A DNA stretch of 12,765 nt, from positions 1-12,765 of the forward strand of contig WQZT01000021.1 in the NCBI GenBank assembly GCA_009780595.1, read 5' to 3'. The position numbers and the translations under genes were made by a program. Under the pieces are notes generated by a model. It was not told the origin of the DNA. It saw nothing but the letters and a program-made list of their open reading frames with translations, and made no database searches. Below are positions 6,394 through 12,765 of this stretch, in pieces; the first letter of the stretch is position 1, and every line of letters starts with the position of its first letter. The DNA comes from Treponema sp. (GTDB taxonomy: Bacteria; Spirochaetota; Spirochaetia; Treponematales; Breznakiellaceae).

Positions 6394-6427
6394 GCAACGC
6401 AACGCAACGCAACGCAACGCAACGCAA
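6394..6427. repeat. GCAAC pentanucleotide microsatellite, 6.8 copies
   Basis: Six perfect GCAAC units plus GCAA fill 34 bp with no interruption. It lies in the 371-bp non-coding region between two divergent genes, 82 bp before the operon's -35 box. Because the unit is five bases, each gain or loss shifts both spacing and any reading frame across it. Confidence 0.95.
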
Positions 6428-6508
6428 ATATTGTAACACATTGATTATTTTTTGCCTAGCGTTTTTTCGTATAATTTTCAGAAAACTTCGATTTTCTTCA
6501 ACATTGCG

Positions 6509-6538
6509 CTTGTTGCAACAAGTGGAATATGCTATAGT
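6509..6538 (+). promoter_or_regulatory. Efflux operon promoter with overlapping palindromic operator
   Basis: An extended -10 (TG at 6530-6531, TATAGT at 6533-6538) has a weak -35 TTGTTG (6510-6515) at 17 bp. The perfect 14-bp palindrome CTTGTTGCAACAAG (6509-6522) covers the -35, as a repressor operator would. A second -10-like TATAAT occurs at 6546-6551 without a -35. The leader of about 80 bases contains an 11-base inverted repeat GCCGTGACGGC at 6586-6596. No regulator gene is adjacent. Confidence 0.58.
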
Positions 6539-6625
6539 GCTGGCATATAATTTACTATATAAAATGATTATCACCGTAACAACTTGCCGTGACGGCTGTT
6601 ATACATGATAGATAAAGGAGTTTTA

Positions 6626-8059
6626 ATGAGCCGTGTACTTCGGGCTTTTCTGCCGATTGTTGCTATCTTCTGTGCCTCGCTTGCTGCCAATGCCCAAACC
6701 CCACCATCACCTGAAACGCCGCTCCATATCACGCCAAAAGATGCGGTTGATATGGTAATCAGGAACAACCTGAGTCTTGAAACGGCGCGGATCAGTCTGG
6801 GCATACAGAAGCGGCGTGCTGACCTCGTGTGGAACCAGTTTCTGCCCACCGTGGGCGTTGACGGAACCGCAAGCCGCGCCAACCAGCCCAACACCACGCC
6901 GGGAATGACGATACCGCTTCCCGCTCCGTTCCCTCCAATAGAGACTCCATCAAGAACTCTTCCCCAGTGGAATTTGACGGGCAGGTTTTCTGCCAATCTT
7001 GATTTCAGCTTCGCCCTCATTCAAGGAATAGCCGCCATCAGGAACGAGTACCTGGGGGGTATTGTTACGTTTGAAAAGGCGCAGCTTAAAATAGAGCAGG
7101 GTGTACTAAAAATGTACAATAATATCCTGCTGTTGCAAGCCAATCTTGCCCTTTTGGAAGAAAGCTACCTTAATACACAGCGGCAAGCGATACAGGCTGA
7201 GGCGAGTTTTCGAGCTGGGCTTGCCCCGCGTCTGGTGTGGCTTCAGGCGCAGGTTGCCGTGGAAAATATGCGCCCGGCGGTAAACGACCTGCGAAACAAC
7301 CTCGAAAGCCTCACCGGGAATTTTGCCCTGCTTTTGGGGCTGCCGTACGACACGTTATTTTCGCTCCAGCCCATCGCCTTTGGAACTTCGGCTATTCCCG
7401 GCGACACAGCCGCGCTCATTTCCCAGGCTGCCGCTGGAAAGCCGGACATTCGGGAGCTTCGCGCTGCCATTGTTGCCCAGCAATCCCAGCGAAAGGCGTT
7501 GCGCCTTCAGCACTTCACGCCGTTTCTCCGCCTCAGTTGGGTAACCTCGTCAATGTTTAATCCCCAGCTCGACCCGTTCACGGACAATCTTTTTAGCGGG
7601 GACAACTGGCAGCCGGGCGGTCAATTTGCCCTTACGTTGGGGATGAACCTTAACAGTTTATTTCCCTTTACCAAAGAAGGCCAACAGCGCCGTGAACTGG
7701 ACGATTCCCTGCGGATACAAAATATCCGTTTGGCTCAGGCAATTCAGGAAACCGAGCTGGAAATTTTCACAACGATCAATTCGCTTGAACGAATCCGCGT
7801 TACGACGGAAGTCCAGCAGGCGACAGTTTTCCTGGCGGAAGAATCCTTCCGTTTGTCGGAAGAGGCGTTCCGCGCCGGACTTCAGGATTTTATGGCGGTG
7901 CAGAACGCAGCACTCGCGCTCGATCAGGCGCGGCTGAGAGTTCTTACCGAACAGTTTAATTATCTAAATTATCTTATTGATTTAGAATATTCGTTGGGTA
8001 TTCCGTTTGGAACGTTAAGTTCTTCGGGAACTTCAAGTTCCGGAACTAGTAATAACTAA
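6626..8059 (+). CDS. TolC-like outer-membrane efflux channel
   Basis: This 477-residue protein is an outer membrane efflux protein: such proteins form trimeric channels that carry substrates of RND pumps across the outer membrane. The signal peptide is residues 1-23 (MSRVLRAF, hydrophobic core, cleavage after ANA). The mature part has the two repeated helical segments of the family, recognisable in LTPKDAVDMVIRNNLSLE-like and LEESYLNTQRQAIQAEASFRAG and later LAEESFRLSEEAFRAGLQDFMAVQNAALALDQARLR stretches. The ATG at 6626 is preferred over an in-frame ATG at 6605 because AAAGGAG lies 5 bases before it and the signal peptide begins directly. The C-terminus is a low-complexity Ser/Gly/Thr/Asn tail with SSSGT twice. 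It is the first gene of a four-gene efflux operon. Confidence 0.93.
   Translation: MSRVLRAFLPIVAIFCASLAANAQTPPSPETPLHITPKDAVDMVIRNNLSLETARISLGIQKRRADLVWNQFLPTVGVDGTASRANQPNTTPGMTIPLPAPFPPIETPSRTLPQWNLTGRFSANLDFSFALIQGIAAIRNEYLGGIVTFEKAQLKIEQGVLKMYNNILLLQANLALLEESYLNTQRQAIQAEASFRAGLAPRLVWLQAQVAVENMRPAVNDLRNNLESLTGNFALLLGLPYDTLFSLQPIAFGTSAIPGDTAALISQAAAGKPDIRELRAAIVAQQSQRKALRLQHFTPFLRLSWVTSSMFNPQLDPFTDNLFSGDNWQPGGQFALTLGMNLNSLFPFTKEGQQRRELDDSLRIQNIRLAQAIQETELEIFTTINSLERIRVTTEVQQATVFLAEESFRLSEEAFRAGLQDFMAVQNAALALDQARLRVLTEQFNYLNYLIDLEYSLGIPFGTLSSSGTSSSGTSNN
8017..8047 (+). repeat. Adjacent inverted repeats at the tolC-like 3' end
   Basis: AAGTTC (8017-8022) pairs with GAACTT (8028-8033) over a 5-base loop, and AGTTCCGGAACT (8036-8047) is a perfect 12-bp palindrome. 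A third, shorter pair TTCC/GGAA lies at 8001-8012. They encode the Ser/Gly/Thr tail. There is no T-tract, so they are not a terminator. Confidence 0.6.
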
Positions 8060-8071
8060 TTGGAGTTTGTA

Positions 8072-9022
8072 ATGATATTGAAACAAGTTGGCTTGAAAAA
8101 TCAGGCGGCAGTTGTGTGTCTTTTGCTACTAGCAATTTCAGGCTTTTCGGGATGCGGTTCTCGTGGAAAGAACGCGAATGAGCCAGTTGTGCAAGAAGCC
8201 GCCATCTACGCGGTGAACACCACTACGGCGGCGCACGGGCGTATTCGGGATCATTTTGCACTGTCCGGCGATATTATTGCCGCCTCGACGGTGGATGCTT
8301 TTTCGGATGCCGCAGGGCGTGTCAGCCGCCTCTTTGTGAGCGTGGGCAGCCGCGTGCAGCGAGGTGATCCCATCGCCGAAGTAGACCCTTCGCGGCCGGG
8401 GATGGAGTTTGTTCCGAGCGTTGTTAACGCCCCCGTTGCAGGAACGATTGTCGCACTTCCGGCACAACTTGGAATGACGATAACTCAGGCTGTCCCGCTG
8501 GCGCGTATCGCCGCTGGCAATGGTCTTGAAATACGGCTTTTTGTCGCCGAGCGGTTTATTTCCAAAGTCGCGCTCGGACAACTGTGCGAAATTGTCCTGA
8601 ACGCCTGGCCGGGCGAAGTCTTTACCGGAAGGATTATTGAACTGAGCCCCACGCTCGATCAGCTTGCCCGCACGATGGAAATCCGTGTGCGGGTGGAAAA
8701 TCCCGGCACGCGGCTGATGGCGGGAATGTTCGCGCAAGTGCGTATCATCGTTCAGCAGCGGGATGGCGCAGTGCAAATCCCCGCCTCCGCGATGATTACC
8801 CGCTTTGGTGAGCAGTTTATTTTCATTGTAGATAATTCCGAGCCCGATGCTCCCATTGTTCGACGGCGGGATATTGTGCCGGGCATTGTTATCGACGGAG
8901 TAATGGAAGTTCTGCAAGGGCTTTCAGGCGACGAAGAAGTTGTCCTGCGCGGGCAAAGCATCATTCATGATGGCGCGCGGGTAAATGTTGTCGACCGCAC
9001 TCCGCCAGTCAACACATATTAA
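8072..9022 (+). CDS. RND efflux periplasmic adaptor lipoprotein, hairpin-less
   Basis: Adaptors (membrane fusion proteins) link the inner-membrane pump to the outer-membrane channel in the periplasm. This 316-residue protein has a lipoprotein signal ending FSGC, so Cys28 is the likely lipidated residue. The two halves of the lipoyl-like domain are at about 84-105 (VSRLFVSVGSRVQRGDPIAEVD) and 119-135 (NAPVAGTIVALPAQLGMTI), then a beta-barrel and a membrane-proximal part (VQIPASAM...VVLRGQSIIHDGARVNVV). Only about 13 residues join the two lipoyl halves, where AcrA-type adaptors have a coiled-coil hairpin of 60 or more. The ATG at 8072 has GGAG 6 bases upstream; a TTG at 8060 is in frame but less likely. 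It starts 12 bp after the channel gene and ends 11 bp before the pump gene. Confidence 0.92.
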   Translation: MILKQVGLKNQAAVVCLLLLAISGFSGCGSRGKNANEPVVQEAAIYAVNTTTAAHGRIRDHFALSGDIIAASTVDAFSDAAGRVSRLFVSVGSRVQRGDPIAEVDPSRPGMEFVPSVVNAPVAGTIVALPAQLGMTITQAVPLARIAAGNGLEIRLFVAERFISKVALGQLCEIVLNAWPGEVFTGRIIELSPTLDQLARTMEIRVRVENPGTRLMAGMFAQVRIIVQQRDGAVQIPASAMITRFGEQFIFIVDNSEPDAPIVRRRDIVPGIVIDGVMEVLQGLSGDEEVVLRGQSIIHDGARVNVVDRTPPVNTY

Positions 9023-9033
9023 AAGGGGACACT

Positions 9034-12000
9034 ATGTCTTTTGCGAAATCAATCGTATCAAGACCGACGACGGTCTTTATAATTTTCCTCCTTCTTGTCG
9101 GAATGGGGGTGTTTTCTCTGCGAAACTTGGCAGTAGACCTTTACCCGGAAATCAGTTTTCCCACGGTGCTGGTAATTACACCGTACCCGGGCGCTGGTCC
9201 TGAGGAAGTTGAGCGTTCCCTTGTCCGCCCGTTGGAGGCGGCATTTGCCGGGCTGTCGGGGCTGGAGAAAATGGCTTCATCATCACAGCAAAATTCCGGC
9301 AGGGTAACACTCAACTTTACCTTCGGGACAGACTTGGTTGACGCGACAAACTCCATCCGCGATGCCCTGGAGCGGGTACGAAACGCCCTGCCCGACGGCG
9401 CGGAAATGCCCATTATTTTCAGGTTTGACCCCGCGATGATTCCAATCGTCGGGCTTATGATATCCGGAAACCGCACGCCGGAGGAACTGCGCGAACTCGC
9501 AGAGGACTACATTGTCCCCCGCATAGAGCAGACTCCCGGCGTTGCCACTGCGTCTCTTATCGGCGGGCGGGAAAGAATTATCCGCGTGGAGATTCCGCAA
9601 AACCGGCTGGAAGCGTACGGGCTTACGGTAACGCAGATTCAGCAGGTGCTGGCGGCGCAAAATGTGCAGATTTCCGCCGGAACGATTATCGAAAACGACC
9701 TTTCGTTTATCCTTACCACAATGGGCGAATTTACCTCGATAGAGCAAATTGCGAACACGGTCGTTTCCCACCGGGGCGGCGGTATGTCAGGCGGGCAGGT
9801 AACGCTGCCACAGCGTGTGCAACTGCGCGACCTCGCCGATGTGTTCGAGAGCTACCGTGACGAAACGAGTACGGTTCTGGTAAACGGCAACAGTTCGGTG
9901 ATGCTGTTCGTGCAACGGCAGAGCGGAGCGAACTCTGTGCAAGTTGCCCGTGACCTTCGTACCCGCCTTGGCAGAATGACCGGCGGGGAACTGCCGCCTG
10001 ACATCGGCATTGTCGAGCTTTTTAACACCACTGATATGGTAGAAAACTCGCTGAATCAGGTAACATCCACCGCCGTTTACGGCGCGATTTTGTGCGTGCT
10101 GGTGCTGTTCCTGTTCCTGCGCGCTGCCAAACCCACGATCATCATCGGGATAAGCATTCCGGTTTCCATTGCCATCACGCTGATGGTAATGTACTTTGCG
10201 GGGCTTACGCTGAACCTTATGACGATGGCGGGGCTGATTTTGGGAATCGGGCTTTTGGTCGACAACTCAATCGTTATTCTTGAAAATATTTACCAGTACC
10301 GCGAAAAAGGCGCGAAGCTGAAAACTTCGGCGATACTTGGCTCGAAAGAAATGCTCCTTGCCATCATGGTTTCCACGCTGACAACCATCTGCGTTTTTGC
10401 ACCGATGATTATGTTCCAGAGCACACTCGGCGTTTCCGGCGAGATGTTTTCAGGCCTTGCCTTTACGGTGGTTATCTCGCTGACAATTTCGCTGTTTACT
10501 GCCGTGTTTCTTGTACCGGTGCTTGCCAGCCACTATTTGCCGCTCGTTACGCGCAAGCAGAAACCGCTGACGGGGACTTTGGCAAAAATCGACCGCGTGT
10601 TCGACAATTTTCTTAAATGGCTGGACAATAGTTACCGCCGCCTCGTTGACAAAATACTCAGGCGCAAGGCGATCGTTGTCATCACCATTGCCGCGATTTT
10701 TGTCGGCAGTATTTTTCTGATTCCCGTTGTTGGCTGGGTTTTTATGCCCGCGTTTGAGGACGACGCAGTCATTGTCAGGGCAACACTTCCGGTTGGTTCT
10801 CCGTTGCCGCAGACTGAAGCCATTTTGCGGCAGCTTGAGACAATTGCCAAAAACGACATTCAAGGTTACGAAGCTTTGATAGTGAACGCCGGCCCCGGCG
10901 GTCTTTTCGGGCGGGGCAACAGTAACTCAGGAACGCTGCGGATCAACTTGCCCCGTTTCAAAGACCGGATCGAAAGCGCCGAGGAGATTAAAAATATGTT
11001 GCGCGGACAGTTTCACAATTTCCCCGGCGTGGTTTTTAACTTTGAAGCGGCCTTTGGCGGCGGAATGGGCGGAAGCAGCGCGCCGATTCACATCAAGCTC
11101 CACACTGACGATCTTGTCCGCGGGAAAGAAACGGCTGACAAGATAGCCGCACTGCTTACCGAACGGCTGCCCAATATCACTGAACCAGAAGTCGATCTCA
11201 ACGACGGTCTGCCGCAAATCGAGATAATCATTAACCGCGACAGAATGTACGCGCTGGGGCTAAATGCCTTTACCGTCGGCAGCGAGATTAGAGCGGCGGT
11301 TGACGGCATTACTGCCACCCGCTTCAGAACAGGCGGCAGGGACTTTAACGTTGTCCTTATCCTTGCGGAAGCAGACCGCAGCACGCGCCCTGCCCTCGAC
11401 CAGATTTTTGTCAACAGCCCCATTGCGGGCCGTGTCCCGCTTTCCAGCTTTGTCCACTACCAGGAGGGAACCGGGCCCATCACCATACGGCGGGAAAACC
11501 AGGGGCGAATTATCAATATTACCGCTGGTGCGGCGAAGGGAACAAGAGTCAACGTTTTACAGCAGGAGGTTGTATCGCTGATAGCTTCGGAAATTCCGGT
11601 GGAGGATGGCTTGATTATCGACTTTGGCGGTGATCAGGAGGAGTTAAAAAAAATGATGATCAGCTTTGCATTTATCGCGATTTTGGCAATCGTGCTTGTG
11701 TTCGGTATTATGGCAAGCTTGTTTGAATCGTTCAAAGCACCTTTCATCATCATCTTTACGATACCGCTTTCGCTGACCGGAATTGTACTGATTTACCTTT
11801 TAACCGGGGACACGTTCAACGCGCTAACGGCGGTCGGGCTCTTGGTGCTGATTGGAATAATCACGAACAACGGTATTGTTTTGGTGGACTACACCAACCT
11901 TCTACGAAAGCGGGGAATGCCCCTGCACGAGGCTTGCGTTGAGGCGGCAGGAAGCCGTCTGCGCCCGATTCTGATGACGACTGTCTCCACGATTTTGGGG

Positions 12001-12306
12001 CTTGTGCCGATGGCGTTTTTCCCCGGCGAAGGCTCGGAGCTGGTCTCGCCAATCGGTAAGACGGTTTTGGGCGGGCTTTCGTTTGGAACACTGATGACGC
12101 TGTTCCTGATGCCCACCGTTTATTTTATTATGAACAAGCGTAGCGATGAGCGAGCGGCGAAGGCTCTTGCCCGCCGGGAACGGATTGCCGCAGGGCAGCG
12201 CCGCAAAGACGTTCAGCCCGGCGCAGGTACTGGCACGCACGGCGTGTACGACGGGGCAACTGCCACGCCGCCCGTACAACTTAATCCCAAGGAGGCTGGC
12301 GTATGA
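9034..12306 (+). CDS. RND-family efflux pump, AcrB-like
   Basis: This 1090-residue inner-membrane protein uses the proton gradient to expel compounds. It has the RND plan: TM1 at about 12-30, a large periplasmic domain, TM2-TM6 at about 345-500, TM7 near 545-570, a second periplasmic domain, and TM8-TM12 at about 872-1032. Typical motifs include NLAVDLYPEISFP and PGAGPEEVE near the N-terminus. The TM4 relay reads LLVDNSIV with Asp410-Asn411, where AcrB has Asp407-Asp408. At the TM10 position of AcrB Lys940 it has Asn945 (TNNGIVLVDY). The sequence looks like the hydrophobic/amphiphilic (HAE1) type rather than a metal pump, but substrate is unknown. A 58-residue cytoplasmic tail (1033-1090) is basic, then Gly/Pro/Thr-rich. 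AAGGGGA lies 4 bases before the ATG. Confidence 0.95.
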   Translation: MSFAKSIVSRPTTVFIIFLLLVGMGVFSLRNLAVDLYPEISFPTVLVITPYPGAGPEEVERSLVRPLEAAFAGLSGLEKMASSSQQNSGRVTLNFTFGTDLVDATNSIRDALERVRNALPDGAEMPIIFRFDPAMIPIVGLMISGNRTPEELRELAEDYIVPRIEQTPGVATASLIGGRERIIRVEIPQNRLEAYGLTVTQIQQVLAAQNVQISAGTIIENDLSFILTTMGEFTSIEQIANTVVSHRGGGMSGGQVTLPQRVQLRDLADVFESYRDETSTVLVNGNSSVMLFVQRQSGANSVQVARDLRTRLGRMTGGELPPDIGIVELFNTTDMVENSLNQVTSTAVYGAILCVLVLFLFLRAAKPTIIIGISIPVSIAITLMVMYFAGLTLNLMTMAGLILGIGLLVDNSIVILENIYQYREKGAKLKTSAILGSKEMLLAIMVSTLTTICVFAPMIMFQSTLGVSGEMFSGLAFTVVISLTISLFTAVFLVPVLASHYLPLVTRKQKPLTGTLAKIDRVFDNFLKWLDNSYRRLVDKILRRKAIVVITIAAIFVGSIFLIPVVGWVFMPAFEDDAVIVRATLPVGSPLPQTEAILRQLETIAKNDIQGYEALIVNAGPGGLFGRGNSNSGTLRINLPRFKDRIESAEEIKNMLRGQFHNFPGVVFNFEAAFGGGMGGSSAPIHIKLHTDDLVRGKETADKIAALLTERLPNITEPEVDLNDGLPQIEIIINRDRMYALGLNAFTVGSEIRAAVDGITATRFRTGGRDFNVVLILAEADRSTRPALDQIFVNSPIAGRVPLSSFVHYQEGTGPITIRRENQGRIINITAGAAKGTRVNVLQQEVVSLIASEIPVEDGLIIDFGGDQEELKKMMISFAFIAILAIVLVFGIMASLFESFKAPFIIIFTIPLSLTGIVLIYLLTGDTFNALTAVGLLVLIGIITNNGIVLVDYTNLLRKRGMPLHEACVEAAGSRLRPILMTTVSTILGLVPMAFFPGEGSELVSPIGKTVLGGLSFGTLMTLFLMPTVYFIMNKRSDERAAKALARRERIAAGQRRKDVQPGAGTGTHGVYDGATATPPVQLNPKEAGV

Positions 12307-12578
12307 TACGGCTCGAAATAATCGCAAATCAATCTGTCGAAGAAAACATTCTGGAAGCCCTCAAAATTGAAGGGGTCGGCAAGTATTACACGAAATATCC
12401 GAACATACTGGGAGTCGGCTCTTCCGGCTCCCGCATGGGCGACGCGATTTGGCCTGAAGAAAACTTCGCGCTGGTTATCTGGTGCGAGGAAGAAGAAGGG
12501 CGGCGGATAGAACACGTGATAGCACACATAAAGAACCGTTTCCCCAACGAGGGGATAAAGCTTTTCGGCTTACCCTGA
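12303..12578 (+). CDS. Small PII-like, RND-transporter-associated protein
   Basis: A 91-residue soluble protein whose ATG overlaps the pump's TGA (ATGA, 4 bp), with AAGGAGG at 12289-12295, 7 bases before the start; it should be translated together with the pump. The pattern fits a ferredoxin-like PII fold: strand IRLEIIA, helix VEENILEALKIEG, a glycine-rich loop at about 33-46 (PNILGVGSSGSRMG, T-loop position), WPEENFALVIWC strand, helix GRRIEHVIAHIKNRF, then GIKLFGL. I believe it belongs to the PG0541 family of transporter-associated proteins; as I recall, P. gingivalis has the same order, channel-adaptor-pump-PG0541. PII-like proteins near RND pumps are known as a class, but what this one senses is not. 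No Tyr equivalent to the uridylylated Tyr51 is evident in the loop. Confidence 0.82.
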   Translation: MIRLEIIANQSVEENILEALKIEGVGKYYTKYPNILGVGSSGSRMGDAIWPEENFALVIWCEEEEGRRIEHVIAHIKNRFPNEGIKLFGLP

Positions 12579-12586
12579 CATAACAG

Positions 12587-12620
12587 AGCGCCCCTGCTTT
12601 CGCGGGGGCGCTTTGCTCTT
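12587..12620 (+). terminator. Intrinsic terminator of the efflux operon
   Basis: An 11-bp stem AGCGCCCCTGC (12587-12597) with GCGGGGGCGCT (12602-12612), one T-G wobble, and loop TTTC is followed by the T-rich TTTGCTCTTT. On the other strand the stem lacks a T-tract, so it mainly ends the efflux operon. It starts 8 bases after the last stop codon. Confidence 0.85.
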
Positions 12621-12630
12621 TACAGGCGGC

Positions 12631-12765
12631 TTACAACAGCGCTTCAACGTCGATTTCGGCGGCTGTACAGGGCATTGTCAGTCCCCAGTTTTCCAGCACC
12701 GCCGGATGCAGCTCGCCGAAAACGCCGATGGCTTTGCCCTTGCAGATCACCTGCGCCGCCCGGCC
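12631..12765 (-). CDS. pheT: Phenylalanyl-tRNA synthetase beta subunit, 3' end only
   Basis: The last 44 codons and TAA stop of a gene that enters from the right edge on the minus strand. The translation contains GRAAQVICKGKAIGVFGELHP followed by VLENWGLTMPC and AEIDVEALL. This matches the PheT core motif around G-R-x-x-x-V...IGVIGEIHPEVLENFGL. PheT is the tRNA-binding beta subunit of the (alpha-beta)2 enzyme that charges tRNA-Phe. The protein ends about eight residues after this motif. Common bacterial PheT continues for a further anticodon-binding domain of about 90 residues, so this is the archaeal-type form known from spirochaetes. It converges on the efflux operon, with 52 bp between the stop codons. 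Confidence 0.85.
   Translation of the reverse strand, partial: GRAAQVICKGKAIGVFGELHPAVLENWGLTMPCTAAEIDVEALL

Noticed and set aside
6394..6427. Possible CRISPR or direct-repeat array
   Set aside because: The unit is 5 bp with no spacers; it is a simple microsatellite.
6284..6574. 96-codon minus-strand frame with RCVAL repeats
   Set aside because: Its repeats are only the translated microsatellite and it spans the regulatory region.
6363..6608. 81-codon frame through the microsatellite as a protein gene
   Set aside because: No Shine-Dalgarno, AT-driven composition, and it overlaps the operon promoter and palindrome; kept only as a possible leader frame in the findings.
8138..8917. Open frame of 259 codons on the minus strand
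   Set aside because: It lies antisense within the adaptor gene and has no recognisable motifs or ribosome-binding site.

Overview
The window looks like chromosomal DNA of a spirochaete, most likely a Treponema relative with roughly balanced GC. Three things point there. The PheT fragment at the right edge ends directly after its core motif, as in the archaeal-type PheRS that spirochaetes carry. The efflux adaptor lacks the coiled-coil hairpin, as does Borrelia BesA. The CoaE P-loop is unusual in a way I associate, from memory, with treponemes. The genus is inference. I see no phage, insertion sequence, CRISPR array, tRNA or rRNA.

Left part (1-3300) holds housekeeping genes. It starts with the 3' end of an rlmJ-like 23S rRNA methyltransferase whose first visible bases are a 15-bp palindromic tandem repeat in frame. 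Then come nrdR, with NrdR-box-like sites upstream and a strong terminator downstream, and rsmG. Facing them on the minus strand is a two-gene unit, coaE followed by an inner-membrane SPOR-domain protein.

Middle part (3300-6254) has a 633-residue protein of unknown function on the plus strand, converging on a minus-strand radical SAM protein of the PflA-like COG1313 type. An intrinsic terminator overlaps the stop codon of the radical SAM gene.

Right part (6255-12620) is a four-gene RND efflux operon: TolC-like outer-membrane channel, lipoprotein adaptor, AcrB-type pump, and a small PII-like protein. The last gene overlaps the pump gene by 4 bp and is followed by a terminator. The 371-bp divergent region ahead of the operon holds a pentanucleotide microsatellite, two candidate promoters and a perfect 14-bp palindrome over the operon's -35 region. 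The window ends in the 3' end of pheT on the minus strand.

A recurring feature is a -10 box only 5-7 bases from the start codon with no Shine-Dalgarno sequence. It is seen for rsmG, the 633-residue protein and the radical SAM gene, and suggests leaderless transcripts. The most interesting unit is the efflux operon: a hairpin-less adaptor, a pump with an altered proton relay and a long cytoplasmic tail, a coupled PII-like protein, and a repeat-bearing control region.
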